The notes under the pieces are model-generated. The model searched no databases. It saw only the letters and a list, made by a program, of their open reading frames with translations, and had not been told where the DNA came from. Shown in pieces: positions 34,287 through 45,262 of a stretch of 64,000 bases of DNA (within the stretch, counting starts at the first letter, position 1; each line of letters starts with the position of its first letter). The translations under genes were made by a program, and so were the position numbers. Source of the DNA: Sclerurus mexicanus (taxonomy: Eukaryota; Chordata; Aves; Passeriformes; Furnariidae); contig VWZF01007028.1 of the NCBI GenBank assembly GCA_013396755.1, positions 1 to 64,000 of the forward strand. The letters run 5' to 3'.

Positions 34287-35490
34287 AAAAGTCATCTGAG
34301 TTGTCCAACAACAAATTAGACTGACAGCAAAACAATATAGCTCAGTCTGTATAAAAGGATGTCAAGGGAGGGGAACAAACTGAAGAAATAATTTTTTGAA
34401 AATATGTTTTGTCTCCTGGGAGAAATCTATAACTGTTGCAAACTCCTTTAAGCAATGAGGCAGTATGTGGTTCAACACAGCTTTCTGTTATAGTAACATT
34501 TACCATACACTGATATTTAGTATGTTTTCTTTCCTAGAGATAAAATATTATTAATATGACAACATTCATGCAAATACAAAAAGAAATAAATCTCCTGCTT
34601 TCAAAAGGGTTCTTAAAAAAAAGTTTAACTTTCACACGTCCATTTAATAGCATAACTTACAGAGTCATTTAATGGGGAAGAGTTAAGGTGGATAAAGTCT
34701 ACGAAGATGATAATATTTCTGTGTTATATGAGCGTAAAATTGCACTATTTATTTGGGGACATCAAATTATATCCTTAACAATTCTTAACACTATAATTTA
34801 AACATACCTAGAAACATTCTGATGTTGGAAGCAGATAATATTTAGGATACCTCTTCAGTTTAATTGTAAATAGCAATCCTTTTCCATGCTGAACTCTGCC
34901 ACAAGAGGGAGAGATGAGCACAAAATAAGCCATTCAATCAATTCTACACATTTCAGGTCCCTAAAATACATGTTGTGATAGATTTATTTATAGGACATGG
35001 TTCTGTTTTGAAAGACTGACATTTATTAAAAAAAAAAAAAAAGAAAAAAAACACACAGCATTTGGGCTCTGCTGTATTTTAAACAAGCCCATGAGGAGGA
35101 TATTATATTAAACATCATCCAAACTTGCTGTGGCCCTCTGAAAAGTTAAGCACTTTTTCTGAGGGCATGATAATTACACACTCACAGGGTGCAGGATTTA
35201 GCTTGACTTCCTATCAGCACTGTTTTGGATTATGCTGCAGGAAACACATATAAATTTCTTCTTCTCTCACTTCCTGTGGAAAATAAAGAAAAGACAGCAC
35301 AACATTTAAAGGGAGGGACCAAAAATTTAATTGACTGTATCTTGAAAAGTGGAAGGGATTTGCTTTTTCTTAAAAGTATGCACACTTAGGTCACCAGGCT
35401 CTGTCAGTAGACAGAACTTGAAATAAAATACTGTAGAACTGTAGGGTTTCAGACTTTTTGAGAGGGACATCTAGATAATGTGAAAAAAAA

Positions 35491-35510
35491 TGTTGGGCTT
35501 TTGCCCAACA
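35491..35510. repeat. Perfect hairpin TGTTGGGC-TTTT-GCCCAACA
   Basis: An eight-base-pair, GC-containing stem with a TTTT loop, flanked by A runs on both sides. Confidence 0.75.
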
Positions 35511-35641
35511 AAAATGAAAGAATAAAAAGAACTTGTGGGAAGATGTAGCACTTTGCCCTCACTCTCACGGACTTATTTCCTATTCTGTTTCTTTCCGAGT
35601 AAGACCTTCACTGGAGCTCAGTGACCGAAAGTGGATAAAGC

Positions 35642-35666
35642 AGACTGCTCCAGAGAAGAGCAGTCT
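35642..35666. repeat. Perfect 9-bp-stem hairpin
   Basis: AGACTGCTC (35642-35650), loop CAGAGAA, then the exact reverse complement GAGCAGTCT (35658-35666). Confidence 0.7.
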
Positions 35667-37227
35667 TTCAGAAAGAGTAAAAATTAACTCAGGACAGTGA
35701 GAAATTATCTGACAAAGACAACAGGGGAATTTGCGAGACCATTTTTGTGGCATGGTTTATGACAAGGCTCATTATATTTGTCCATTGTAAAGCACTTCTA
35801 TTCACATTTACCCAGTTATCTCTCTGCAACGTGATTCCTGCTCTACCTGTCTAAACCAAAGTTAATCTTTTCTGAAACTTTAGAGGACACTGGATTCTGG
35901 GCCAAAAAATGGATACCAGTTGTTATTCTTTGCTATTAATTCTGACAGCAGCTAGAAAACATCCTGTTTCAGACTAAGGACAAAGAAACAAAGAAAGGGA
36001 ACACTTGACATTTTTTTTTTCCTGAGGTTCAGTCATTCATACAATTTGTACAGAAATAATTCCATGCCCTCCAATGCTCACATTTTGACTGCAGTTATTG
36101 ATAAGCACTTTGATGTCTGTAGCAGCAATGGCCTAATGTGGCAAACACTGAGTGCTCTGTTTCTAGTAAATTATGCAGTCCTGCTTTTCAGACAAAGAGT
36201 GAGAGGTCTGGACTAATTTCTGTCATCACATCTAAAACCACAGCTCTCTGTGGGTGAAGTAAAACATGGCAGAAGGAAGGATGTTGTCTTGCTCTACTGG
36301 TTGAGCTGTGACAGTGCAAACTGAGAGATGGAGACAAAAATGTTGTGATTTAGCCTCTCCTTCATCAGCCACCATCAGAAGTTCCATTTTCTGGAAGAAA
36401 AAGAATTTTAATTTTTCTCCTGGTTTCCTAATATAATGATGAACACTTTGGTCACCACAGATTATCCCATCATATTTTCTAGTCACAACAGCCATGGATA
36501 CCGATGCCTTTTTAAATGCATATCTTTTTCTTAAATGCATATTTTTGCAATTTTAAAAAGAACTTTTTTGTACTGAAGAACTGTTAACTGGTGCTCTGCC
36601 AAATTATTATTTTTTTTTTTTTATTTAGAAAGCAAACCCCTGGGTAACTAACACACATTGTCAAATTCTTGACTATTGTTCTCTGGCTGTATTTTTTCAT
36701 CTTCTTCAAATACACATCCTGTCATTTGTATATTTCTTCACATCCTTTTATATTGCCATCAGGCTGAGACTTTGTTTCCCTTGCTATAATGTTTGTTTCT
36801 CTAGTGAGAATTTTCCATAATTGGCAACAATGCTTCAATAGTCATCAACTAGGAGCCTTTTTCATGATTTTAAATTATCTTCAGTTTGCTACAATATGCC
36901 TTTGTTTAAATGGGCTCAACAAACAATACATAATGGGAATTGGTATTGTTAAAATTAGAATCACTTGAAACACCACATGTCCATTCATGGCAGTTACATA
37001 GTCAGTCCAAGACCTTCAGTCACTTCAAATTATACTGATAATTTCTATTCTGTACCTAATTTTAAATGTCTAAGCTTTGTCCATACTAATACTGGAAGAG
37101 TTTTGGTGAATTCTGATGAACCAGGATGCAAAAGCTGACTAAATATACTGAATTATTTCTTTTTGAAGCCCTTTGAGGTAGTTAAATACAATGCCTACTA
37201 AGAAAGTGTATAGGTTTTATCATAATG

Positions 37228-37285
37228 CAGAGTCATAGAATATCCTGAGCTGGGTGGGATTCACAAGGATTCTTGGTTGTGTTCT
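37228..37285 (-). mobile_element. CR1 LINE 3' terminus, very short
   Basis: 'agtcatagaatatcctgagc' and 'tgggtgggattcacaaggat' are the complement of the CR1 end of the 'aatatcctgagttgg' type. Only about 55 bases remain. Confidence 0.65.
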
Positions 37286-40200
37286 TTCATTGGAGTTTAT
37301 TTCTTACAATGAATTTAAACTACTCATTTTATAAAATGTAATTTGGGATATCTCTCTGTTGTATTTTGTTTTAAATCAATATTTATTAATAATATTTCTG
37401 CCCTGATGCATACTATATAAAGACATACAAAGCGAAGAACTACCTAATAAAGCTGTTAGTATTAAAAAAATATAAATAAATATAAAAAATATAAATCTGA
37501 ATACATTTTGTGTTGTTATTTACCTATTGAACTAAGCAGATGAGAAATAAAACATAGTTTTGTTTTGTTTTTTTATAAGCAAAAGACTGTTTTCTATGTG
37601 TATCTTTAAGCTATATCAATGTGTTTTATGGTTACAGGAAGACTTAACAAGTAGCAAATACAAAAAAGTTAAATGAAGTTAAAGTAAAATATATTCAATA
37701 ACTTCTTCTTGCTAAAAATAAAGGCAAAAAAAGGAAAACCTGTGAGTTTTGGTTTTGTTTGAGGTGGTGGTTTTTTTGTTGGTTGGCTTGAGTTTGTTTT
37801 TTGGGGGTTTTTTGGTGGGAGGAGTTGTTTGGTTTTTTTTTTTTGTGAAGGAAATATAAATTTAGAAAATTCTTAACTTTAATTCAATGAATCAAATTCT
37901 GCAGAAATTTCCCCTGCAATAAGGTAAAAGTCATAGAAACAGATAAAAGTAGATGGACAGTATAAAATAAACTTAATGTCCTGCAAAATTTCCTATAATA
38001 CTATAATTTGGTTTAGTTTTCATGGATGATACTAGAGGAACTTAGAATTTGGCCCATGGCTGTGGCCAAAAAGATTCTGCTTTCCCTAGAAATGGAGAAA
38101 TTGAAGGACCATGCCGTATCTTATCTTACCACAAAGTTTACTTATTGGTCCAGGATCTCACAAAAAACCCCCTGTTCTCATGGTATTTCAGACACCCTGA
38201 GTCAGATAACATAAAATTCCCTTGAGCAGCAAAAGTAATATGAAAAATACACAAAAGCAACATCGAACTGTGAAACATTCGCTTTGAAGCAATGTGTCTT
38301 ATCTCTGCCAAATCTAAAGGTCTAACTTCAAAAAGGCAAAGCAAAGGGCAGCAGGGAGACAGAAAGTGTTTCTTTAGAAGAATAACACTTCACTGAGGGA
38401 AATTAAATGGATGATGGAATGGCACGAGGCAGTGTGGCCCTGAAGGAGACTGAAGATCGATGTTTCCAGATGTAAACCAGAAAGTTAGTTCCATGTGTGT
38501 ATACATATTCAGCTATGGTTTTGAGAATTGTTCTTTATTCATTCTTTTTTTAAATATTTGAGCAATTTCATGTAAAGCATATCATACTTTGAAATAACAT
38601 TCCTATATGAAGTAAATTTCAGCTTTGCTATTTGCATAATAGCTAATTTAAACATATTAATACACCATAGGAATCAAACTGTCAAATGAGAGAAAAAATA
38701 GCATACAGGTGACATAAAACAGTGAACACAAAGTGGGGAGGAAAGTAAATATACTCAGCTTTTCCCAACAAATTAATATTTAATAAGCAACTTATATCGA
38801 TTATGAATGAGCTGCAAAGTTTGCCATTTGCAAACTTTTGTTTTGCAAATTAAGAAAGAAAAAATAAAGCGTTCATTGTGTGGTGACACAATGACATAGA
38901 GAAAAAGAAGTAGTTTAATAAGGGTAAAGATAATATCTATATCTTCAGCATACTAATTTTTTGACAAAATGCTCATATTCCTGTATTTTCTTTGTTATGG
39001 ATTATGTGGAACTCTTTCAGAAATTCTTTCTGAAAAAGAAGTATGATTGTAATTGCTGTATCTGGGCCTATCACGTTTGTTACAAGGTCTTTGAAAGGCT
39101 CACATAATTAGTGTTTGTAAATCATGTTGGTATAATCAGAGTGCAGTTACAGAATTGCAAAGTGTTATTATCACTATTATTATTGCTATCACATCAACAC
39201 ATCTACTAAAGGCATACAAGATCACATTTTAACTCAATATGAATCTTTTTGACATACAGGCAAACCAATTCAGCTTTTGCTCTTGCAATGGATGACAAAA
39301 CTAGAGATGGACAATGAAATAGCAGGTGGGACATTATGTTGCATATTATTATGGAACATTTCCTCACATTGAGTGGATAGTGGTTACAGTTCATTCATGT
39401 GCTCTACTGACAGAAAAAACTGGGTTTGGCATCCCAGTTTGTAATTATCAAAAAAACCCCAGTTTTCTTTAGAACCTGAGTCTAATTCTGCATTCTTCAG
39501 TCTTTATCTTGAAAGACTCAGCTCTTTCTAAGACATTATGTCTTTGGCCAGGTTAGACTAACTGCAGGAGCAATATTTCAGCACATCTCTGCTTGTGGCC
39601 ACCAGAGGTAAGAGTCAAAATCATGAGAGATAGATATATATACACATCAGTGCTTGAGGCACAGAAGTGATTAGTATCATAGCTGCCCTTCCCTAAGGCA
39701 AGATCAGCTGTTTCCATGTCATTTCTGATGGATGTTTTTCTAATTTGTTCTTGATGTTGCTGAGTTGTTGATGTTGCAAGAACCATAGCCGCCTTGTGCA
39801 ATCTATTCTTGATTGTGCTCAGGATCTACTGGATTATGATTTGGCTAATCAAAAAATGTGCACTTAAAATTGAAGCAGAGTTATCTTTGCTGTAATTTAA
39901 GGCTGTTACTACTTCTTTCTGCTAAGATTATTTTAAAATCTAGAGCATTATCTACAAAACTGGTATTTCGGTCAATCATGATCCATCTAGTGAATGTAAC
40001 ATCTTCCCACCACTCTTTATTGAACAGCATGCTGGGTTTTCACCTCAGTTTGATAGCTGAGTTCCATATTCTCTCCTGAAATGCTAATTTTTTAGCTCAG
40101 TGTGGTCGTTACTTTTATTATGCAAACTCTGCAAGATCCATCAAGCATTTAGGATTTCTGGCCCCAAGAGAACCTTGAAGAAATTCTCAGAAGTAACATA

Positions 40201-40582
40201 TGTTGCTTTGACTGTCTTGTTTTTGACAAATTTGTGATGGATGCTGATCATCTCCTTATTCCTTTATGGTGTTATATGTCACTGTTTATGTGTTTCATCA
40301 TTTTTCTCAGAACTTAAATTACCCTGACAGACAATGCCCAGTTTACCCATTTTTTCTTACATATATAAGAAAAAATATATTCTCAAACAAATAGAGATAT
40401 ATGTATTTGTATTACCAGACATCCTCAAACCTAATGACAGAATGATTTCTTACACACAGTCTCAGATACATTTGAGTTGATTGAGTAATTTAACTTTTAC
40501 TGTTCCTTGGATATTATTGCACTGATGCTCATGAAATGTAAGTTTCTTACCATTTAGTCAAACAATTGAAAGAATTTTTCAT
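37286..40582. other. AT-rich unique DNA
   Basis: There is no supported gene. The stretch includes AAATAT runs at 37465-37500 and a G/T-only tract at 37746-37846. The predicted peptides are short and carry no family signal. Confidence 0.5.
37746..37846 (+). repeat. Strand-asymmetric G/T-rich tract
   Basis: About 100 bases composed almost only of G and T on the plus strand, with GG and GGG runs (ggtggtgg, ggttggcttg, gggggttt, ggtgggagg). It ends in a 12-T run. It could form G-quadruplex or R-loop structures, or be a degenerate (GTTT)n-type simple repeat. Confidence 0.7.
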
Positions 40583-41830
40583 AAAATCATGGAAACATAG
40601 TAATTCTAAAGCTGGAAAGGGCCTCCAAGATCAAGTCCAACCTTCAACCAATCACCATCTCATTAAACAGACCAGAGCACTAAGTGCCACATCCAGTCGC
40701 TTCTTGAACACCTCCAGAGGTGGTGATTCCACCACCTCTGTGGGCAGCCTATTCCAATGTTTAACAACCATTTCTGTGAAGAAATTCCTCCTGATGTCCA
40801 ACCTCAACTTCCTCCGGTGCAGCTTCAGGCCATTCCCTCTCCTGTCCCTGTTCCCTGGGAGCAGAGCCCAACCCACCTCTGGCTCCCTGCTCCTGTCAGG
40901 GAGTTGCAGAGCCAGAAGGTCCCCCCTGAGCCTCCTTTTCTCCAGGCTGAGCCCCCCCAGCTCCCTCAGCCCCTCCTGCTGCTCCAGCCCCTTCCCAGCC
41001 CTGTTCCCTGCCCTGCACAGCTCCAGCCCCTCGGGGTCTCTGCTGTCTGAGGGTCCCAGCACTGCCCCCAGGGCTGGAGGTGCCTCAGCAGAGCCAGCAC
41101 AGGGACGGGCACTGCCCCGGGCTGTGACACACCATGGCTGGCACAGCCCAGGGGCCACTGCCCTGCTGCCCACCTGGGCACACACCAGTTCATGTTCAGC
41201 CACTGTTTACCAGCACTACCAGGTTCTTTCCTAATGGGCAGCTTTCCAGACACTGCCCGCAGCCTGGAGCACTGCGTGTTGTTCTTGTTACCCATGTGCA
41301 GGACCCAGCACTTGGTCCTGTTGAACCTTGTTCCGTTGGCCTCAGCCCACTGGTCCAGCCTGTCCAAGTACCTCTGCAGAGCCTTCCTGCCCTCCAGAAG
41401 ACTACCCTCCACCCCCCAGCTTTGTATCATCTGCAAACTTAGGATGAACTTGATCCTCTCTCCATGGTCATTGATAATGACATTAAACAGGACTGGCCCC
41501 AATTCTGAGCCGTGGAGGACACCCCTGTGACTATCCACCAGCTGGATGTGGCACCATTCACCACAATTCTCTGGGCCCAGCCATCATCCAGTTCTTAACT
41601 CAGAGAAGAGTGTACCTGCCCAAGGCCTGGGCTGTGGCTTCCCAAGGAGAATGCCATGGGAGACAGTATTAAAGGCTTTACAAAAGTCTGGGTAGACATA
41701 TCCACAGCCTTTCCCTCCACCACTTGCCAGTTTGCTGGGTCATCTGGTAATTAAAAGAGATAAGGTTTGTTGGGCAGGACTTGCATTTGATAAACTCACG
41801 TGAAACTTGTCAATGAAGCTTTTTTCAAAA
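40583..41830 (-). mobile_element. Long 5'-truncated CR1 LINE with reverse transcriptase remnant
   Basis: This is the longest CR1 here, and it is conspicuously GC-rich against AT-rich flanks. The 3' end is at about 40585 ('aaatcatggaaacatagtaa'). The minus strand encodes the ORF2 C-terminus (SLEKRRLRGDLLALQLPD, then HWNRLPTEVVES) within 40652-41203. Upstream it encodes part of the reverse transcriptase, including ELGPVLFNVIIND and EGRKALQRYLDRLDQWAEAN, in 41253-41538. The catalytic FADD box is present in the DNA at 41426-41437 but in another frame, and a second frame change lies near 41530, so the enzyme is dead. Identity to CR1 fades between 41700 and 41830. The element is truncated before the endonuclease domain. 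Confidence 0.92.
41253..41620 (-). pseudogene. CR1 ORF2 reverse transcriptase fragment, frameshifted
   Basis: Palm-domain motifs are readable: LGPVLFN(V)IIND, FADD in a different frame, and the region after the catalytic box (LDRLDQWAEAN, then CWVLHMGN). In functional CR1 elements this copies element RNA into DNA at the target. Here at least two frameshifts and the missing N-terminal half rule out activity. Confidence 0.8.
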
Positions 41831-43129
41831 ATGACATGCATCCTGGCTGTCTTTATCTGTCAAAAATTCCTTTCCCTCCTTGACAGAAAACTTCTCCTTG
41901 GTATATTGTTTTTAGTTCAATAATGAATTAATTTCTTTTGCTTTCATGTTTAGGCTTTTTTTTTTGTGTGTTTATCTCCCCACAGTCATGAAATATTATC
42001 ATTTTATCTCAACTTTGTTTCCATTTTCTGCATATTTTCTTTACTTTTATGTTTTAGTTTATCGATGAACCAAATGTAGTTTTAATTTTTCAATTCGTCC
42101 TCACTTCAACAAAAAATTCTGTCTACATCTTTATTATTCTTTCCAGAATTATTACCTTGCTTTAACACATTTTTTTCACATTTTCTCAACCTCTATATAG
42201 CCCTATTATGTACACCTTAGAAAATTTGCCTTTAAAAAAATAAAATCAATTTCTTCTTATTTGTATTACCTATTCTACCTCATGTCCAGTTGCAATCTTT
42301 CCCAATTGGTCTAAATGTTTTAAATCTCCTATTACCACTAAGTTTTTGGATCTTGATGCCATTTACCTACAAAAGCAACTATGAATTGTCTTTACTTTCT
42401 AATCAAGTGGTGCTCAGCAAGAGAAGAATATCTGTGTTCTTTTTCTCTTTTAGTCACTGGCAATAAACCTTCAACAGCCTATCAGTATCTGTACATGAAC
42501 CTTAGGAACAGACATGAGTTACCCTTAGATAAAGCAATACCTTTAATGTCATGATGGAAGTAAGTGGATCTGATGAGTCTCTTTTCTTAAAGATGAGCAT
42601 GTCAATTTTTTTCTGAAAGTTTAAATGTAAATTTTGTTGTGATAAATCAGAAAGACAAACTTAAACCAGGAAAACACAAAAATTATGTGTAAGGCAAAAT
42701 AAAAAGTCTTCAACATCCCTCTTACTAGATGGATCTCATTCTGTCACCTTTACCCTCAGTTCAACAACTTGCAATGATATGCAGTTTTACCATGAACTAG
42801 AGTTTTTCTGTACCATGCATTGTTCTGTGATTTCTCTCATTCATGGGCCATCTCTGCTCCACCTATTCTAGAAGATGATCCTAAAGTGAAGAGTTTCTGT
42901 CTGCCCAGCCTCAGCTAGTCTCAGGAAAAAGGGACACTTTCTCTCCTTTCAAAGACAACTATCCAACCAGAAGATGCACAACAGAAGGATAACACAAACA
43001 TTCACAGCTCTTCTAGCAAAACAGAATATTCAGGAACATATGCAAAAAAATGCCAAGACTGAACCATGTTCCATGACTGCGATTTTAATGATGACAGAGG
43101 TTTAAATCTCAACTCTATTAGTCCCTCTT
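41831..43129. other. AT-rich DNA, possibly containing an ancient LINE relic
   Basis: I see no gene. Between about 42280 and 42420, phrases such as 'ttttaaatctcctattacca' and 'ttggatcttgatgccattta' resemble the complement of the endonuclease region of old L3/CR1 elements, but the match is loose. The rest is T-rich and unremarkable. Confidence 0.3.
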
Positions 43130-43430
43130 CTAGATATTCTTTGCCACTTTTCAGCTTGATGGTTTCCCACGCTCCCACTTGAAGCAGGACTATTACCAAC
43201 AGTAGGCAAGGCCAACTTGTAGCTTTGTCTAGCTGAGTCTTAAAAACCTCCAAGGATGGAAATTCAACAAGTTCTCTGGGAAGTACCTTTCAGTGACACA
43301 CTGAACATACTAAGTCACACTTTGTTGTTTTTTGATGTTGTTTTGCTACCCTCCACAAAAGAGAAGAGTTTGGCTCTGTTATCTCTATAACACTTTTCAG
43401 GTATCTGTAGGTTCCTGTACATGTTGGTTT
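43130..43430 (-). mobile_element. Old CR1 LINE fragment
   Basis: The complement of CR1 is recognisable: 'gagtcttaaaaacctccaag', 'gatggaaattcaacaagttc', 'tctctgggaagtacc', later 'agagaagagtttggctctgt' and 'ttttcaggtatctgtaggtt'. Strong divergence marks an old insertion. Confidence 0.65.
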
Positions 43431-44199
43431 TAACTCTGCAATATATGTCTTTTCTATCTTTGTTGCTGGATCCTTAATTGCAGCCAGGAAAATATTGTTG
43501 TTTGTGATCTCAAATCCTGCCTAGTTAAGGATGAAACATTATCACTGAAATATTCCTAGGCCAGCTTCCTCTGTGTAGAGTGACAGCTCCTTTACTGAAT
43601 TCACTTAAGACAATGTGAACCACGCCACCCTTTGCTTCAAAAAGCAGATAAGACAGTCTAGACAGATATATGGATGTAAGACAGGTATGCACCTTGTTTT
43701 CATGTCAGATAAAAGATTCTGATTAATTCTATTTACTAGCATAGATATAGTCAAAGATGCTTGATGAATCATCTTTGTTGAACATGCAGGCGGTTGGGAA
43801 TTAACATAAATTAAACCACCTTGAGTGGGAAAAAATGTTGCTGCCAGGCTAAATTCTCACAATTCAGATTCTTGTAATCTATGTGTGTTATCAACGAGAT
43901 GGTTCTGTCAATCTACTCTTATTTAAACCAAATCAGGCACTAAAACTGCATCAGTATTAATTTCAAAATTGTGGAGGCATTAACTGCTACTACTCTTTGG
44001 AAGAACACACAGCAACTCTTTTGGACATTTCCCATGTCTGCTTAGACAGGCACACTAAACATGACAAAGCATCTCCCAGTGAAACTGAAAGTAATATTCC
44101 AGTTAATGTACACTAAGTGATAAAGATAATAATTGAACAATACGCATTGCTCGTTTGTGGTCACCCTTTGTGGTTTTGGATGCAAGATGAACCAAAAGT
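43431..44199. other. Unique non-coding DNA
   Basis: I see neither a gene nor a repeat here. Confidence 0.45.
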
Positions 44200-44662
44200 T
44201 GAAACCAGAGAAGGACAAGAAATTCAGAGAAGGTCAACAGAGATGGTGAAGGGTCTAGAGGGTGTCTTTATGAAGAGTAACTGAGAGAGCTGGGATTGTT
44301 TAACTTGGAGAAAAGGATGTTCTTTGGGGACATTATTGCTCTCTACAACTACCTGAGAGAAGGGTGGAGCCAGGTGGGGGTTGGCCTTTTCTCCAAGGCA
44401 ACCATCAATAGGACAAGAGGGCATGGCTTCAAATTGAACGTGGGTAGGTTCCAGTAGGACATTAGGAGGAATTTTTTCACTGAAAGGGTGGTCAGGCACT
44501 GGAAGGGTCTGCCCAGGGAAGTGGTGGAGTCCCCATCCCTGGAAGTGTTTGAGGAATGATGGGACGTGGCACTCAGGGTGACAAGGTGGGCATAAGGAAC
44601 AGGGTGGACTCCACGGGCTGGGAGGGCTTTTCAAAACTAATTAATCCTGTGATTCTGTGAAA
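44200..44662 (+). mobile_element. CR1 LINE 3' fragment, sense
   Basis: Sense CR1 landmarks in order: 'atggtgaagggtctagaggg', 'gagagagctgggattgttta', 'cattattgctctctacaact', 'ggacaagagggcatggcttc', 'ttttttcactgaaagggtgg', 'cactggaagggtctgcccag', 'agtggtggagtccccatccc', ending 'ttaatcctgtgattctgtga'. It is truncated at the 5' end and non-coding. Confidence 0.88.
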
Positions 44663-45057
44663 GTTACAACTTAGCCACCAGTAATTACCAAGTCACAAAA
44701 GAAAAGTGTGATGTTCATTTTACATGTGTGCATCAAAGACTCTTATGGCATTATTAACAGAAAGTCTAATTTTAAGTAATTCAGACATACCTTTATGGTG
44801 AAACAATGAGCACCTTTACAGGCAAATTATAGTCCCTTTTAGCAGTTAAATTGCTGGGATATAGTAATGACTAAACATTTAAGGCAAAATAGTCTTTCAT
44901 TTCTCTTCTCCACGAAACCATGTTCCTATGAATTTAATAAGGACAAAATTCAAAGACAATGATAATATTGCTGATATAGTCATTGATGCATAGACAAAAA
45001 ATTGGGAAAAAATATAGAATGAAAAGAACAATTATCAGTTTCTGCATCAACTACAAC

Positions 45058-45110
45058 CACTGACAAAAAAACCCCAAAACAAAACAAACAAAAAAAACCC
45101 CACCCAAACA
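45058..45110. repeat. A/C-rich simple repeat
   Basis: Degenerate (AAAC)n and (CCCA)n runs on the plus strand. Confidence 0.75.
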
Positions 45111-45210
45111 ATGTGACATCCACCAAACCTCCTCTTCTCACAGTTCCTCATTCATAAGACCACTGGTTTTAATGTGAATTTATCTTTCTTATTTTTAAAG
45201 AACATAATAA

Positions 45211-45262
45211 AAAACCAACCAAACAAAATCAACCAACCAACCAACCAAACAACAACCCCCAA
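45211..45262. repeat. (CCAA)n microsatellite
   Basis: Four to five tandem CCAA units (aaccaaccaaccaaccaaac) flanked by degenerate AAAC/CCAA units. Confidence 0.85.

Larger units (their letters stand above)
34056..37227. other. Unique non-coding DNA
   Basis: I see no gene. There is a C9-T12-C4 homopolymer block at 34262-34286, an A run near 35030-35050, and two perfect hairpins 130 bases apart (35491-35510 and 35642-35666). The rest is unremarkable AT-rich sequence. Confidence 0.5.

Noticed and set aside
40566..41234. 222-codon plus-strand open frame
   Set aside because: It is the antisense of a CR1 3' region. The proline-, serine- and leucine-rich peptide comes from GC-rich LINE sequence read backwards.
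44224..44634. 136-codon minus-strand open frame
   Set aside because: It is antisense to a sense-oriented CR1 fragment and has no independent coding signal.
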